A stretch of DNA of 64,000 nucleotides from Lepidonotus clava (taxonomy: Eukaryota; Annelida; Polychaeta; Phyllodocida; Polynoidae). The translations under genes and the position numbers were made by a program. Shown here piece by piece: positions 34,919-45,745 of the stretch; within the stretch, counting starts at the first letter, position 1, and every line of letters begins with the position of its first letter. The stretch spans positions 17,261,629 to 17,325,628 of the forward strand of contig OW387147.1 of NCBI GenBank assembly GCA_936440205.1. The letters run 5' to 3'. The notes under the pieces were generated by a model. It was not told where the DNA came from. It worked only from the letters and a program-made list of their open reading frames with translations, and did no database searches.

Positions 34919-37900
34919 CTCCTTGAAGGGCCTTTGATACAAAGGGAATATTTGATATCAAGCAGTGTCAGACTGCTAAGTGTCCCTCAAAGAACAGTCT
35001 GCAGAATTCTCCAATTATTGATGTTTTTCCCGTGTCTGTGGATATCGCCCTCCACGATAATTCTATATTTTACGTATCCAGTCCTACCTCAAACACCTAG
35101 GAGACTGTGCTCCTGTTATCAGTAGTTTTTGTGCTATACACATTTCGCACATTTTCTACCTGGCTCACAATGCGTGTAAGTGAAAGTTGAGTGCCAAAAT
35201 AATACTGTTATGACATAGGTTGATAGTACCAGCAAAGTCAAGAAAATTAACTCCAAAATGCAGGCACTAAAGCTATATATACACGAAAATAGATGGTGTG
35301 GGGGGTATGACGGGACACTGTATTGTAATTTCTACTTTGCAAATGTAATGACTCTGGAAACATTGACAATTATTACTATGAGACTTGGGAAATGATTTAA
35401 TTTTGTCAATTGAAATGAAAAAAAAGGATCAAACCTATATGTGCTGTAAAAAGGTGCATTCGAAAGAAATTTTATTGGTTTTAATTTCAGATTTTGCACT
35501 CATATGTCGATTTGTGCAATCATTGTTGATCAAAGTCTCCTTGATACCAAACTTTTATGTGACAGGCAAAAGGAACCAGCTTAGTCTTGCTTGTAACGTA
35601 ATGTTAAATTACACATGGATACAGATATACCGCAGAGAAGGTATTGGGATTTGTAACTATGTTGCCTTTTTCGGCCAATGACGTAATTTCCAAATAAAAC
35701 CAATCAAACACAGACCTTACCCAGACATCGGACGGCTATTTAAAAACTGTAAACAAGTTTAATAACACACCATTCTTCTGCGACATAATTATAGTATGCT
35801 AATGGAATATCCGCATGAAGGTTGGTAAAAAACGAAACAAAAATATTATTCTTTATTTCTTAGAATCACGAGAACCAGGCGGCCCTTTGATAGATAATCC
35901 TAGATACCCGAACCCCCCTGGATGATCGCATTACACAACAATGTCATATTTATACACTCATGTGATCACATGTTATGATACTATTAGGCGCTTCTGGTCG
36001 GCGATATGGGACATTCCTGATAAGAGTGTACAGATAAGGAGGGGAAAGAAGATTACGCTTGCCCAATCTCTGCTCGTATTACATCTCCGATAAACTCTGA
36101 CCCCCCTGGGAAAATCATTTCCAAAAGTGCACAAGGCAGGTATTGCAATAGAATTATGAAATCGGCCTCTGCTTCTGGCCACTTTCAGTATTTGATGTAC
36201 AAATCATGCCTCCATACAATAGGAGACCCTTCCTTTAAAATTCTCCATACCTTTTTATAGCACAATGTTTTTATTTGAAGATTTTATTTCCAATAAACGT
36301 CAGTTTCCCATGGTTTTCATTATTACATTAAATTTTAGTAGCAGGATGATGTGGGACAAAATAGTAATGAATATTGCGTACTGCACGTTGGCTTCTTTCC
36401 CTCTGTTATAAATGAAGCTGTGAATCTGGTGTGGCTTTTTAACCTAGAATTGATATACAAGGCAATCAAATCCCCATTCCAGACCACATGTATAAAACGA
36501 AGTATAGAACACCGTAGCGGATTCGGGTGAGCCCAATCAAAGAGAATCTATAAGGCTGTTTAGAATTTGGTTTCTTTCTTGGGTACTTACATTACAATTA
36601 GTTTGAAAAGTAACTGCCTTAATTCTCATTATACATCTCGACAGAAAGCATTTAAATTTGTTGGCTAGTGGGCGCTTGGGAATTGAGGTGGTTGCAGACT
36701 GGTGGCAAGCGATTATATTTTATAGTCATCTTGTACTTTTATAATCATGATACAGCCTAGAATTCAAAATGATAGTTATATGGCTCTCAAACACTGTTTG
36801 ATATCATTATCATAAATCAAAGCAATGTGTAAAGAAGGTCTTACTTACATCAAGTGTTAAGATAATTCCCTTCAAGATAAACCTTACACCGTAATTTCCA
36901 TACTTTGAGCTAGAGTACCATAAACGTGCTGCCGTTTAATCAGTTCTGCCGAGTTGAACAGTCTTTCAATCCCTGGATTTCATGAATCACAAGAAATAGA
37001 TAAAAGTTGACGTGAACTAATTAGGGTAAGACTAATTACAGCTACCCTGGGAATCCAGGCATATGAGTCTAATGATGTACAACCTTATCTCTTCTGATGA
37101 GTCACTCTAAACTGCTGAGGTAGGCATAAACATACAAAATAAGTTATACACTTTTTGAGAGAAACAAAATAATTCTTTTCATGATATTGTCTGATACTTT
37201 CCAGTCATGATTCTATACAACACTTAAATATGGCACTTTAATATCACAGCTAAAGAGTGCACCAGAAATGTAGACATTGAATGATAGATTGTCAACCAAA
37301 GTTGACCACTAAAAGAGGCATCTCTTTTTAATTGGAGTGAAGGTCTAAAGTATTCATTCAATAAACTTTGACAGCCTTCACTGGCTGTCACTTGAGCTGC
37401 ATAGGCAAACTACCTGCATGTATAACTCTTAAAGGATGACCTGAGGCGACCCTGACCCTTGACCTCTGAGGCCAGAGGTCACCTCAGGGGAATGATAAGG
37501 TCATTGGTCTTGATGGATGATAGAGGTGTCTTCAGCAGGTCATAAAAACGCAACAACTTCCTTGGCAATTGCATGCCTAGATTGTGGTCCCTGATGCACT
37601 ATACTTTGACTGAGGTCCATAAAGTTAGAACCATACATTTTGTGCACCCGTCCACAAAATGAGGGGATTAAGAGGTGGAGCCTTGATGATAGGCCTGCAA
37701 ATTCATACAGAAATCTGTGGAAGGAACTGGTAACCATCTGACAAGAAAATTAGCTTGCTTATAAGTTTCTTTTTATGACTTTTGTTGTCATTTAATTTAT
37801 ATCAATCAGAGACTGTAGGTATCCACAACAGTGACAACACAATATTTATGTTCGTCTTCTTTTTTTTCCAATATTCTATTTCAACTTGTAGACGTTTTAG

Positions 37901-39240
37901 AAGCTTTCGTTTTGTTGATTCTTTGATAACCTACTCCTCTAATAACCAGGACCAACGGGTTTCTTATGCCCCTAATCTCTTTACCTTTATTGTATGCTCC
38001 AATTCTTATATCCTGAATTACCAATAAGCCAGCCAGCATTTGGCAGATCGTTTCAATCAAAACCCTTAGATTTGCGATTAGGAATTTTGCAAAATATTAG
38101 CAATTTCCTGAAACTCACGAGTATGCTAAGTGATTTATTACCTCTTTAAAAGGTGACATAATAAAAAAAACCTAGCAAAAGCTATTGCATCAGTTTATGA
38201 ATACGCCGAACATTACATTGCATCATATTATCAATTTATGATTAAAACACCATCCAAAGGAATGTGCCCTTAGATATTCTATCATCACTCGAATGAATAC
38301 TTTGACTCACGTGTGGTTTATTTTTCATAAAATTTAATGATGATGAAATGTTTGAGATGGTGCAATCACTCGTGTCATTACAAAAAAAGAAATGCAGATC
38401 TATGTAGGACGCCTTACCATAGCCATGGTCGAATAGAAAATGTTTTGCAAGTAGATTAAGTAAGAAATACTTTAATGACTTTGCAAAAGGTCTTTTGAGA
38501 TCTCTCCATTAACTCCCTGATTAATGAGGCGCATACACCAGTGTTTTACATACCATTAATGAGAATCTATATGAAACTCAACTCTAGTTTGGTGTACATA
38601 AATTTGTTATTTATCATTGGCGATAAGTTCATGTATACAGCAATCTTTAATTCCATCATGACCTTTCTCAGGATTTATTAATGATTAAGCATACATAGTG
38701 TCAGTATTGCAATGCCGTCGAATGAACCTTTCTTGATTAAAAAATACCAATCTGACACCAAAGCCATCATAATAATTTTGAGCAAAGCAAATTGTTACAA
38801 CTTTATCACAATATTACATTTAAATTCCACGCCACAAATGGTCAAAAAAATGCATAATTTGATTAAAATCCTGTGGAATTGCCAGATGAATCATCTTTGC
38901 CCTGTGTTGCAGCTGGACATTAACTCGTAATACCGTGTCGTATACCTTTTTTTAGAGTTAGTAGGACCCCGTGCATGCATGCAGTTAACTCTTAATTGGG
39001 TCTGGTTATGACCCTATAAACTGATAAAGCTTCTGTATAAACGTCCTGACACCGTTATAACTAAGACAGGCAATAGGTAGTTTTATACTGTACGATATTT
39101 GTGGGATATGAATGTCGAAGAGAAGTCACAAATATCACAGATATCATTTTTTTTGTTACACATGCGCAAAATACTCTAAATTGCTGATTTTATATAATGC
39201 TATCGCTCATGTATGTGAACTGTCTGTGGCATCCTTTTAT
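34919..39240. other. Intergenic DNA, no gene seen
   Basis: AT-rich, with frames of at most 98 codons. At 37430-37490 a TGACCT-rich hairpin includes TGACCCTTGACCT (37453-37465), a second DR1-type nuclear-receptor site. Confidence 0.4.
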
Positions 39241-39415
39241 TATGTCAGATATAATTTATGGATATTATATAGATATATATTAGTGGGGAATGCTGCGAGC
39301 CTAACCTAATTAATATTCATGTTATGTTGATTGGTCACATTTTTCTTGGCGGCAAATCAGTCTCTCCTTGGTCGCCATTAGGCGCAGACGTTCCCACATA
39401 TTTGTATTTTTTTTT
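39241..39415 (+). repeat. A1 split direct repeat of the retroelement
   Basis: About 175 bp, identical by eye to A2 at 43854-44029; both end in a run of T. Confidence 0.9.
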
Positions 39416-39445
39416 GAAGTCGTATTCGCCTAACATTCAGGATCT

Positions 39446-40462
39446 ATGTCGTACATCTCCTTGTGTACCGCCTGTAATCAGAAGCACGCGGCCCCAAGAG
39501 GGAGAAAGTGTTGGATTTCATTAAGTCCGGGCGACAAGAAGATTGAAATGAGCGACCAGCAAACGGAGGAGACCAAACTGGATTCTGCTACGGGTGGAAA
39601 GGTAACTGCTAAAAAACCAATCTTACCTGTAATCCAGGAAACTATCGACGAATCGGAGGAGTCTGACGAAGATGAGGTGAATCCAGGAGATCCAGCGGAG
39701 AAAATGTTCGGGCGATTCATACGGAATCAGGAGCGACAAGCTGCTACCCTAACATCCATGATGGCGTCGTTGACGACTGCAGTCACTTCCTTGTCTGGTC
39801 GCGTTCGGCGACAAGAGAAACACGCCAAAAAGGAGCTGGATACCGATTCCTCTACCGATTCGTCAGGAGACGATTCCGATGATGGTGCGACTAGGATCCA
39901 AGGTAAATCCAGTGTCAAACCACTTCGTCCGAAGGGATCTAAGCACCGTTACAGTCTTAGGCCATATTTGCCAGTCGGGGAGAAACGTCCCGTCACCTTT
40001 GCGGCGCTGGTCAGCGCCCTAGTCGCTCTCATCCTGGCGGCTTTGGGAGCTGGGATTCATGTTGCTGGTATGCTTGACCACCTGAGGTTCGTGAGCGACA
40101 AGGCAGCAACCAAGGTCTACTCCACGGAGAGTATTATCAACTACGACGCGGAGGTTAGGCGACAAGCGGACATCTCAGGTCGGAAAGCCTTCTCCTACGG
40201 GTCAACGGATGCGATCCACAAGCATTTGGGCATCGAGAGCACCGTTGGGGCTGCAAAAGTAAAAAGCAAGGCCAAAACATCAGCAGCGACCAGTCAAAGT
40301 GTTCAGGGCGACAAGAAACAAGGTATCTGTTGGTATTTTAATTACAAATATTGCAACAACCGCAAATGCTCGAAGTCACACGTCTGCTACCACTGTCAAG
40401 GCGATGACCATCGTCAAAATTCTTGTCCGAATGTTAAGAAACAAGGAAAACAACAAGACTGA
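39446..40462 (+). CDS. gag-like frame of the Ngaro-like element
   Basis: The frame is 338 codons; a methionine at 39549 (MSDQQTEETK) is the more natural start. An acidic region and a charged, Ser/Asp-rich stretch (STDSSGDDSDDG) precede a hydrophobic alanine/leucine segment (LVSALVALILAALGAGIHVA). The C-terminus has a nucleic-acid-binding region rich in Cys and His, CWYFNYKYCNNRKC followed by a CCHC knuckle (CYHCQGDDHRQNSC). This matches a nucleocapsid-like role: packaging the RNA of the element. Confidence 0.8.
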   Translation: MSYISLCTACNQKHAAPRGRKCWISLSPGDKKIEMSDQQTEETKLDSATGGKVTAKKPILPVIQETIDESEESDEDEVNPGDPAEKMFGRFIRNQERQAATLTSMMASLTTAVTSLSGRVRRQEKHAKKELDTDSSTDSSGDDSDDGATRIQGKSSVKPLRPKGSKHRYSLRPYLPVGEKRPVTFAALVSALVALILAALGAGIHVAGMLDHLRFVSDKAATKVYSTESIINYDAEVRRQADISGRKAFSYGSTDAIHKHLGIESTVGAAKVKSKAKTSAATSQSVQGDKKQGICWYFNYKYCNNRKCSKSHVCYHCQGDDHRQNSCPNVKKQGKQQD

Positions 40463-40558
40463 CTATTTACAAGATTACCGGATATTAATCCTGGTTCATG
40501 TAACAATGCCTGTGGCATCTCATATCGTAAACTAAAAGCTGGTGTTAAACAGACTTAC

Positions 40559-42841
40559 TTGTCGCCCGATTTGGATTTTTGCGGCGAGTTCACGAATGTT
40601 GACATTCAGTTTGTTTCTGACCCGGAAGTAGTTCCTCGTGCGGAGATTATACCAGCAAATATTAGTTCTTCGAGTGACACGGACATTAACAAGGATGGAA
40701 TTGTTCGTCCTAGTGTAAAATTGCCAGATGAATCCATTCCTGGCATCAATTCCTTTGGAAATTGTCAAAATACTGCGATTTCAGACTTTGATTTAGCTGA
40801 AAAAGACAAACCGGATGTTCTAGGTCGCCATGACACTCGTACGGAGATACGGGTCAAAGGTCAATCGTCGCCAGACAATATTAATTCTTCTGTTGGTTCT
40901 AGTTCTTCCACTCATATAAAAATGTCTTCTGTGGTACAGGAACTAAATAATAATAGGCGTTCGCAAATTATTATGAGCCAATTTAAGTGTTTTTTAGCTG
41001 ATGAACTTACACGCATTTACTGCGAGGATGACTCTGTTCCGATTGAAATTTATTCGGTCAATGCAGCGGAGCGACGAGTTAGATTTGTGGCGACTAGTGA
41101 ATTTATCCAGGTATTTGATGGTTGCTTTGATAGTTACTGTACTTGTTCTCATTTTATAGGAATGGTAGCATCGCAACTTAAACCTTGTCGCGTAGCTGCT
41201 TCGTGTATTCTACGTGAAAAACAACTCTGTGTTGGTGATATTTATGTATTGTTTGGAACATTCTATGGTTTTCCAATCGTAGACAATCAGGAGATTGATT
41301 CTTATTTTTGCCAAAATTACAATAGTATTTTGGAACCCAAAAGCAAAGAACAAATGGATGTTCTCTTATTTAGGGAATTTGAGGAACAAAAAATAATTCG
41401 TTCATTTGTTGTTCCACATTGTTCTCATTCATTGGGGGCAATTCAAAAATCTGATGGTAAAATAAGACCCATTACTGATTGTCGTAGACCTCTTGGTATT
41501 AGTATCAATAACAATATGTTTGAAATTTGTCAAAAGTTTTCTTATAATAATATTGATACTGTCGTTGAATTAATTTCACCTGGTGATTATTTTGCTGTAG
41601 TTGATATTTCCCAGGCTTATCGATCTGTAAATATTTTTTATGATCATGTTCTTTTTCAAGGGTTTAGTTGGAACTTGTTTGGAACCCAAGAACCATTTTT
41701 TGATTGTTGCATGTCGTTCGGTTTGAAATGTGCTCCCTTCATTTTCACCCAGATTGGCAATTTTATTGTCAGGAATATTAATCATGTTTGTTCTTTTCCT
41801 GTGGTGAATTACATAGATGACTTTATTTGTTTAGCACATTCTCATTCTGATTGTCAATTGGCCATGGAACATGTTATTTTTAATATTTCTAGGTTAGGAT
41901 TTGCTGTCAAGTCGTCAAAATTAATTCCACCTGCTACCAATGTAAAATACTTGGGAATTATTATTGACAGTGTAGACATGACACTTACTTTACCTTCAGA
42001 TAAAATTGACAAACTCCATTCTGAATTAGATAGTTTCAGATTCAAAAAATCAGCTTCAAAATTACAGCTACAACGTTTAGCTGGTATCCTCTCTCATTGT
42101 TCTACCATTATAAAAGGTGGTAGAACATTTAGTAGAAGAGTGATAAATTTGGCTTCAACCTTGGTAGAAAGCCATCATAAAGCAAGGCTGACTTCAGAGT
42201 TTAAATCTGATATCAAATGGTGGTTGTCATTTGCCTCTCTCTTTAATGGTGTAGGCAAAATTATCAAACTTTCTTCTGTAAATGTTGTTCTGTTTACTGA
42301 TGCGTCTGGCATTGGGTTTGGTGGTTACAGAACAGACTACAATGATTATTTTTGGGGAACCTGGGACCCATTTTTGTTCCCCTCCACTTGCATTCACCGA
42401 GTCAAAGGTCCTTCCTTTGACAATGTTACTGGTTCCATTAGTTCCAAAGAATTCTGGCCGATTCTATGTGCAGTTAGAATTTGGGGACCAACATTTAAAG
42501 GCCAACATGTTCTTTTTTATACAGACAACTCAGCTGTCCAGATTATGTTAACAACAGGTCGCAGCAAAAAATTGGCAACCATGGACATGCTAAGGGAATT
42601 TTTCTGGTTGTCTTTTGTATTCAATTTTGTTTATTCCATTGAACATGTGTCAGGTGTTAACAATACCAAGGCGGATTTCTTATCCAGGTTTCCTGCCCTT
42701 TCAGCCATTGAATTGTCAACCAATTATTTATTTTGGGAACTCTCCCCTTGTTGCAGAACACCATACTTTGGAGGAGTTACAAACAAGGGCAGTCTCCCTT
42801 CAGTCGATGGCATTGGCAGAGAACACCATAAGGACCCGTAA
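40559..42841 (+). CDS. Reverse transcriptase / RNase H frame of the Ngaro-like element
   Basis: The open frame is about 760 codons. After a variable N-terminal part, the RT motifs appear in order: KSDGKIRPITDCR, motif A FAVVDISQAYRS, motif B SFGLKCAPFIFTQIG, and motif C VNYIDDFICLA with the catalytic DD pair. An RNase H domain follows (VVLFTDASGIGFGGY, then VLFYTDNSAVQ, and EHVSGVNNTKADFLSR near the C-terminus). It copies element RNA to DNA. Its end overlaps the recombinase frame, which is common in DIRS elements. Confidence 0.92.
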   Translation: MSPDLDFCGEFTNVDIQFVSDPEVVPRAEIIPANISSSSDTDINKDGIVRPSVKLPDESIPGINSFGNCQNTAISDFDLAEKDKPDVLGRHDTRTEIRVKGQSSPDNINSSVGSSSSTHIKMSSVVQELNNNRRSQIIMSQFKCFLADELTRIYCEDDSVPIEIYSVNAAERRVRFVATSEFIQVFDGCFDSYCTCSHFIGMVASQLKPCRVAASCILREKQLCVGDIYVLFGTFYGFPIVDNQEIDSYFCQNYNSILEPKSKEQMDVLLFREFEEQKIIRSFVVPHCSHSLGAIQKSDGKIRPITDCRRPLGISINNNMFEICQKFSYNNIDTVVELISPGDYFAVVDISQAYRSVNIFYDHVLFQGFSWNLFGTQEPFFDCCMSFGLKCAPFIFTQIGNFIVRNINHVCSFPVVNYIDDFICLAHSHSDCQLAMEHVIFNISRLGFAVKSSKLIPPATNVKYLGIIIDSVDMTLTLPSDKIDKLHSELDSFRFKKSASKLQLQRLAGILSHCSTIIKGGRTFSRRVINLASTLVESHHKARLTSEFKSDIKWWLSFASLFNGVGKIIKLSSVNVVLFTDASGIGFGGYRTDYNDYFWGTWDPFLFPSTCIHRVKGPSFDNVTGSISSKEFWPILCAVRIWGPTFKGQHVLFYTDNSAVQIMLTTGRSKKLATMDMLREFFWLSFVFNFVYSIEHVSGVNNTKADFLSRFPALSAIELSTNYLFWELSPCCRTPYFGGVTNKGSLPSVDGIGREHHKDP

Positions 42842-43709
42842 ATCTCAATGGAATTTTTATTTTAATTTTTGTGATCTTTATGGTTTAGTACCACTGCCTG
42901 CTTCAGTGCAACAGATTTGCACATTTATTTCTTACATGTCAACCCGTCTCAGTTATGTATCTATTCCAAATTACCTTAGTTCTATTTGGTTGTTGCATAA
43001 AATGCAAGGGTTGGAACATGTTGATCCGCAAAATTTTTTGATTACTCAAACTTTAAAAGGAGCAAAAAGGTTGCTTGGCTGTAATTCATCCCAAGCTGTT
43101 CCTCTAACCCCTTCAAATTTAAGGGGTATTTTCTCACTTCTTGATTTATCTAACTCATTTGATCTGTGCTTTTGGTGTGCTGTTATCACAGCTTTTCGTG
43201 GCCTTTTAAGGAAAGCACATGTAACTTTGTCAGCTCAAACCCTTAAAGTTACAGATATATCTTTTTTTGAGTGGGGTATTTTGCTGACTATTTCTAAATC
43301 TAAGACTATTCAATTCAAGGAACGAGTTCTTCAGGTTCCTATTTGCAAGGCAGTTGGTTCCATTTTTTGTCCCACCACTTATTTATCACGCCTTTTTTCA
43401 ATTGTTCCGGTTACAGGTGAAGACTGTGCTTTTTCTTATTTAAAAGGTGACATTGTTGTTCCTTTAACATATACGGGTTTTGCAGCAAAATTGAGAACTT
43501 GTTGTTCTTTGCTGGCAATACCAGGTATTACTTCTCACAGTCTTAGGCGTGGTGGTGCAACTTTTCTCCATTCACTGGGTTTTTCTCTTATTGACATTAA
43601 GTCAAGAGGTGATTGGAGAAGTCTGGCAGTTTTACTTTATCTAACAGAATCATTAGATTCTAATATTGCCAGGGACAAAAAGGTGTCAAATGTTCTAACG
43701 TTCTATTAA
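42615..43709 (+). CDS. Tyrosine recombinase frame of the Ngaro-like element
   Basis: The frame is about 364 codons. The N-terminal part reads like a core-binding domain (STRLSYVSIPNYLSSIWLLH). The catalytic domain carries the first Arg in TAFRGLLRKAH, the HSLRRGGATFLHSLG box, GDWRS, and the final Tyr in LLYLTES, which is the R-H-x-x-R-Y set of this family. It integrates the circular DNA form in place of a DDE integrase. The frame is followed directly by a long A run (43708-43727). Confidence 0.92.
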   Translation: MYSILFIPLNMCQVLTIPRRISYPGFLPFQPLNCQPIIYFGNSPLVAEHHTLEELQTRAVSLQSMALAENTIRTRKSQWNFYFNFCDLYGLVPLPASVQQICTFISYMSTRLSYVSIPNYLSSIWLLHKMQGLEHVDPQNFLITQTLKGAKRLLGCNSSQAVPLTPSNLRGIFSLLDLSNSFDLCFWCAVITAFRGLLRKAHVTLSAQTLKVTDISFFEWGILLTISKSKTIQFKERVLQVPICKAVGSIFCPTTYLSRLFSIVPVTGEDCAFSYLKGDIVVPLTYTGFAAKLRTCCSLLAIPGITSHSLRRGGATFLHSLGFSLIDIKSRGDWRSLAVLLYLTESLDSNIARDKKVSNVLTFY

Positions 43710-43783
43710 AAAAAAAAAAAAAAAAAATAGAACAACAATGGTAAAGGTTAAAAAAAATTGTGTTTAGCTCTTGGAGGATTTGG

Positions 43784-43856
43784 CGACTTTATTTATTAAT
43801 TCCTGAATCGGCAAGAGCGTCAACACTGCCTTTGTTACCCTTCTTCTTCAATATAT
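43784..43856 (+). repeat. B1 split direct repeat of the retroelement
   Basis: 73 bp, identical by eye to B2. Its end abuts A2 with a few shared TAT bases. Confidence 0.9.
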
Positions 43857-44029
43857 GTCAGATATAATTTATGGATATTATATAGATATATATTAGTGGG
43901 GAATGCTGCGAGCCTAACCTAATTAATATTCATGTTATGTTGATTGGTCACATTTTTCTTGGCGGCAAATCAGTCTCTCCTTGGTCGCCATTAGGCGCAG
44001 ACGTTCCCACATATTTGTATTTTTTTTTT
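43854..44029 (+). repeat. A2 split direct repeat of the retroelement
   Basis: Identical by eye to A1; it is followed by a T/A-rich stretch before B2. Confidence 0.9.
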
Positions 44030-44073
44030 ATTATTATTTTATTTATTTGTTTATTATTATTTAATAAAAGGGC

Positions 44074-44146
44074 CGACTTTATTTATTAATTCCTGAATCG
44101 GCAAGAGCGTCAACACTGCCTTTGTTACCCTTCTTCTTCAATATAT
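44074..44146 (+). repeat. B2 split direct repeat, right end of the retroelement
   Basis: 73 bp, identical by eye to B1; unrelated flanking DNA starts after its ATATAT end. Confidence 0.9.
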
Positions 44147-45480
44147 ACCAATATCTCAGTTCAAGTCGCATAGGTGTAAAAGGGTCTTAAGACACACAGC
44201 TGGGAGCTAACATTGTCTATACCCTTCCGTGCACTAAAACGGGAGGCCACACTTTCCAAGGCCCGTGACCTCATTCCGAGTGACCCCAGTAAACTGGGGT
44301 CGTAAATGCCCCACTAAGTTCGCCCTATCAGGCCACTATCAGGAGGGGCGCGTCCCGAACTGTCCCTTCCTTAATGACCTCAGCCTCGTGACATCTCCAC
44401 CCTCTCCCTCTAATGGCCCTTGAACCTTGAAATTGACTGAGGGACATGGACATTTTTTGACATTGGAGTTATGAAATATGATGACTTGGGACATGAAAAT
44501 TTCTTAATCTTTTTGACACGATCCCCCCAGTTGGTAGCGGAGTGAGAGCCTATTTTATTTGGTTTACGTTAGATCAGCTGCATATATCTAGGACATTAGA
44601 GGAAAAAAATACTTTTTGAAGGAGATTTGTTTGAATTCGTTAGAGCAACGGCATCTATTGGAATATAATGACACCAAATGAGCTGATCTGTTATGAAGAT
44701 CAGGGCTCCCAGAAAAATGTAAATGGGACTACCAGGTGACCGAATACGTTATTTTCAAATGAGATATGTGAACGTAGCGTTTTGAAGGGATTCCAAGCAT
44801 CTCTACACCCTCCCCCTCCTTCGTGAGATTGCAAACTAGAAATGAAGGAATAAACTGTGTGCAGGCGCAGGTTAACATACATTCAATAAATTGTAGGTAA
44901 CTGTGAATTTAATATCTAAATTGATCTACATGATCAAAGATATGCAAATGACTACAAACTGAAAAAGAATTTGTAGACTCCTACCTAAAACATTCTAAAG
45001 GATGAATTCATTCAATATGAATGTTAAATGTAGAAAATAATAGATTATGTCCTACCGTCTTAATGTAGATTTAATGATAGAAGGCTTTTTATTTAGAGTG
45101 TGTAAAATAGCAACACTGTGTAAATCTGCATAAACATGCACTTGCAACAAAACTCACATGTTGCACCAGTACATCTTTTGAATTACTATTAAGTCATAAA
45201 TATTGATTAAAAATAGATTTATCAAAAACGTAAACACATCAAGGCATACATAGAATTAATGAGGTTTCACCCTCCACCCCCACCTGCTAGTTACCATTAG
45301 CACAGCCATGGCCAGGCAAACAATTTAATATATTTGGAATGTTCGCTCAGTCGAAAACAAGTAGTCTATTTGTTGACTTTCCAACTTTATTTTTAGGGGA
45401 AGGGCTCGGAAACTTTTACCGAAGATTCCATGTTTATTAGGACTGAAGCTGGCTGGAGTAAAAGAACGTGGAACATACTG
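44147..45480. other. Intergenic DNA, no gene seen
   Basis: A short hairpin GACCCCAGTAAACTGGGGTC lies at 44282-44301. No credible frame. Confidence 0.4.
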
Positions 45481-45494
45481 AGAATGAAAACAAT

Positions 45495-45745
45495 TTACAA
45501 CCGGAAGTAGCCACTCACCGGAAGAGGCGATGACGCAGCATTTCCAGACACTTGACGCATGCGCAACGAACAGGAGGTCGGCTTCATCAGGACTCTCCCA
45601 GCATGGGTATAGGACCTACGTGCCATTTGTGAGGCATCTAACTAAACCTGTGCCTGAAGAGTGTTTTTTTTTCAGGAGCTGAGAAGTAGCCTACTTATAG
45701 GTTTCATGGTGAACGGCCGTGACGCTGACGTTTCAGCTGACAGCC
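45495..45745 (+). promoter_or_regulatory. Candidate TATA-less promoter (ETS, NRF1-like, CRE-like)
   Basis: Two ACCGGAAG ETS sites (about 45500 and 45518), TGACGCAG, the NRF1-like GCATGCGCAAC at 45558 and later TGACGCTGACGT near 45720 lie close together in otherwise AT-rich DNA. This is the usual make-up of CpG-type metazoan promoters. It is 2.6 kb upstream of the membrane-protein gene at 48184 and could drive it through a non-coding first exon; that link is inference. Confidence 0.4.

Larger units (their letters stand above)
39241..44146 (+). mobile_element. Ngaro-like DIRS-order retroelement, looks whole
   Basis: It is about 4.9 kb. The order is A1 repeat, gag-like frame, reverse transcriptase/RNase H frame, tyrosine recombinase frame, then B1-A2-B2. 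Split direct repeats in this order are the hallmark of the Ngaro/PAT branch of DIRS elements, which integrate by a tyrosine recombinase through a circular intermediate and make no target duplication. A1 and A2 (about 175 bp) and B1 and B2 (73 bp) look identical by eye, so the insertion is recent. The frames are long and open, and the element looks whole. It sits in intergenic DNA between the two host genes. Confidence 0.9.
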
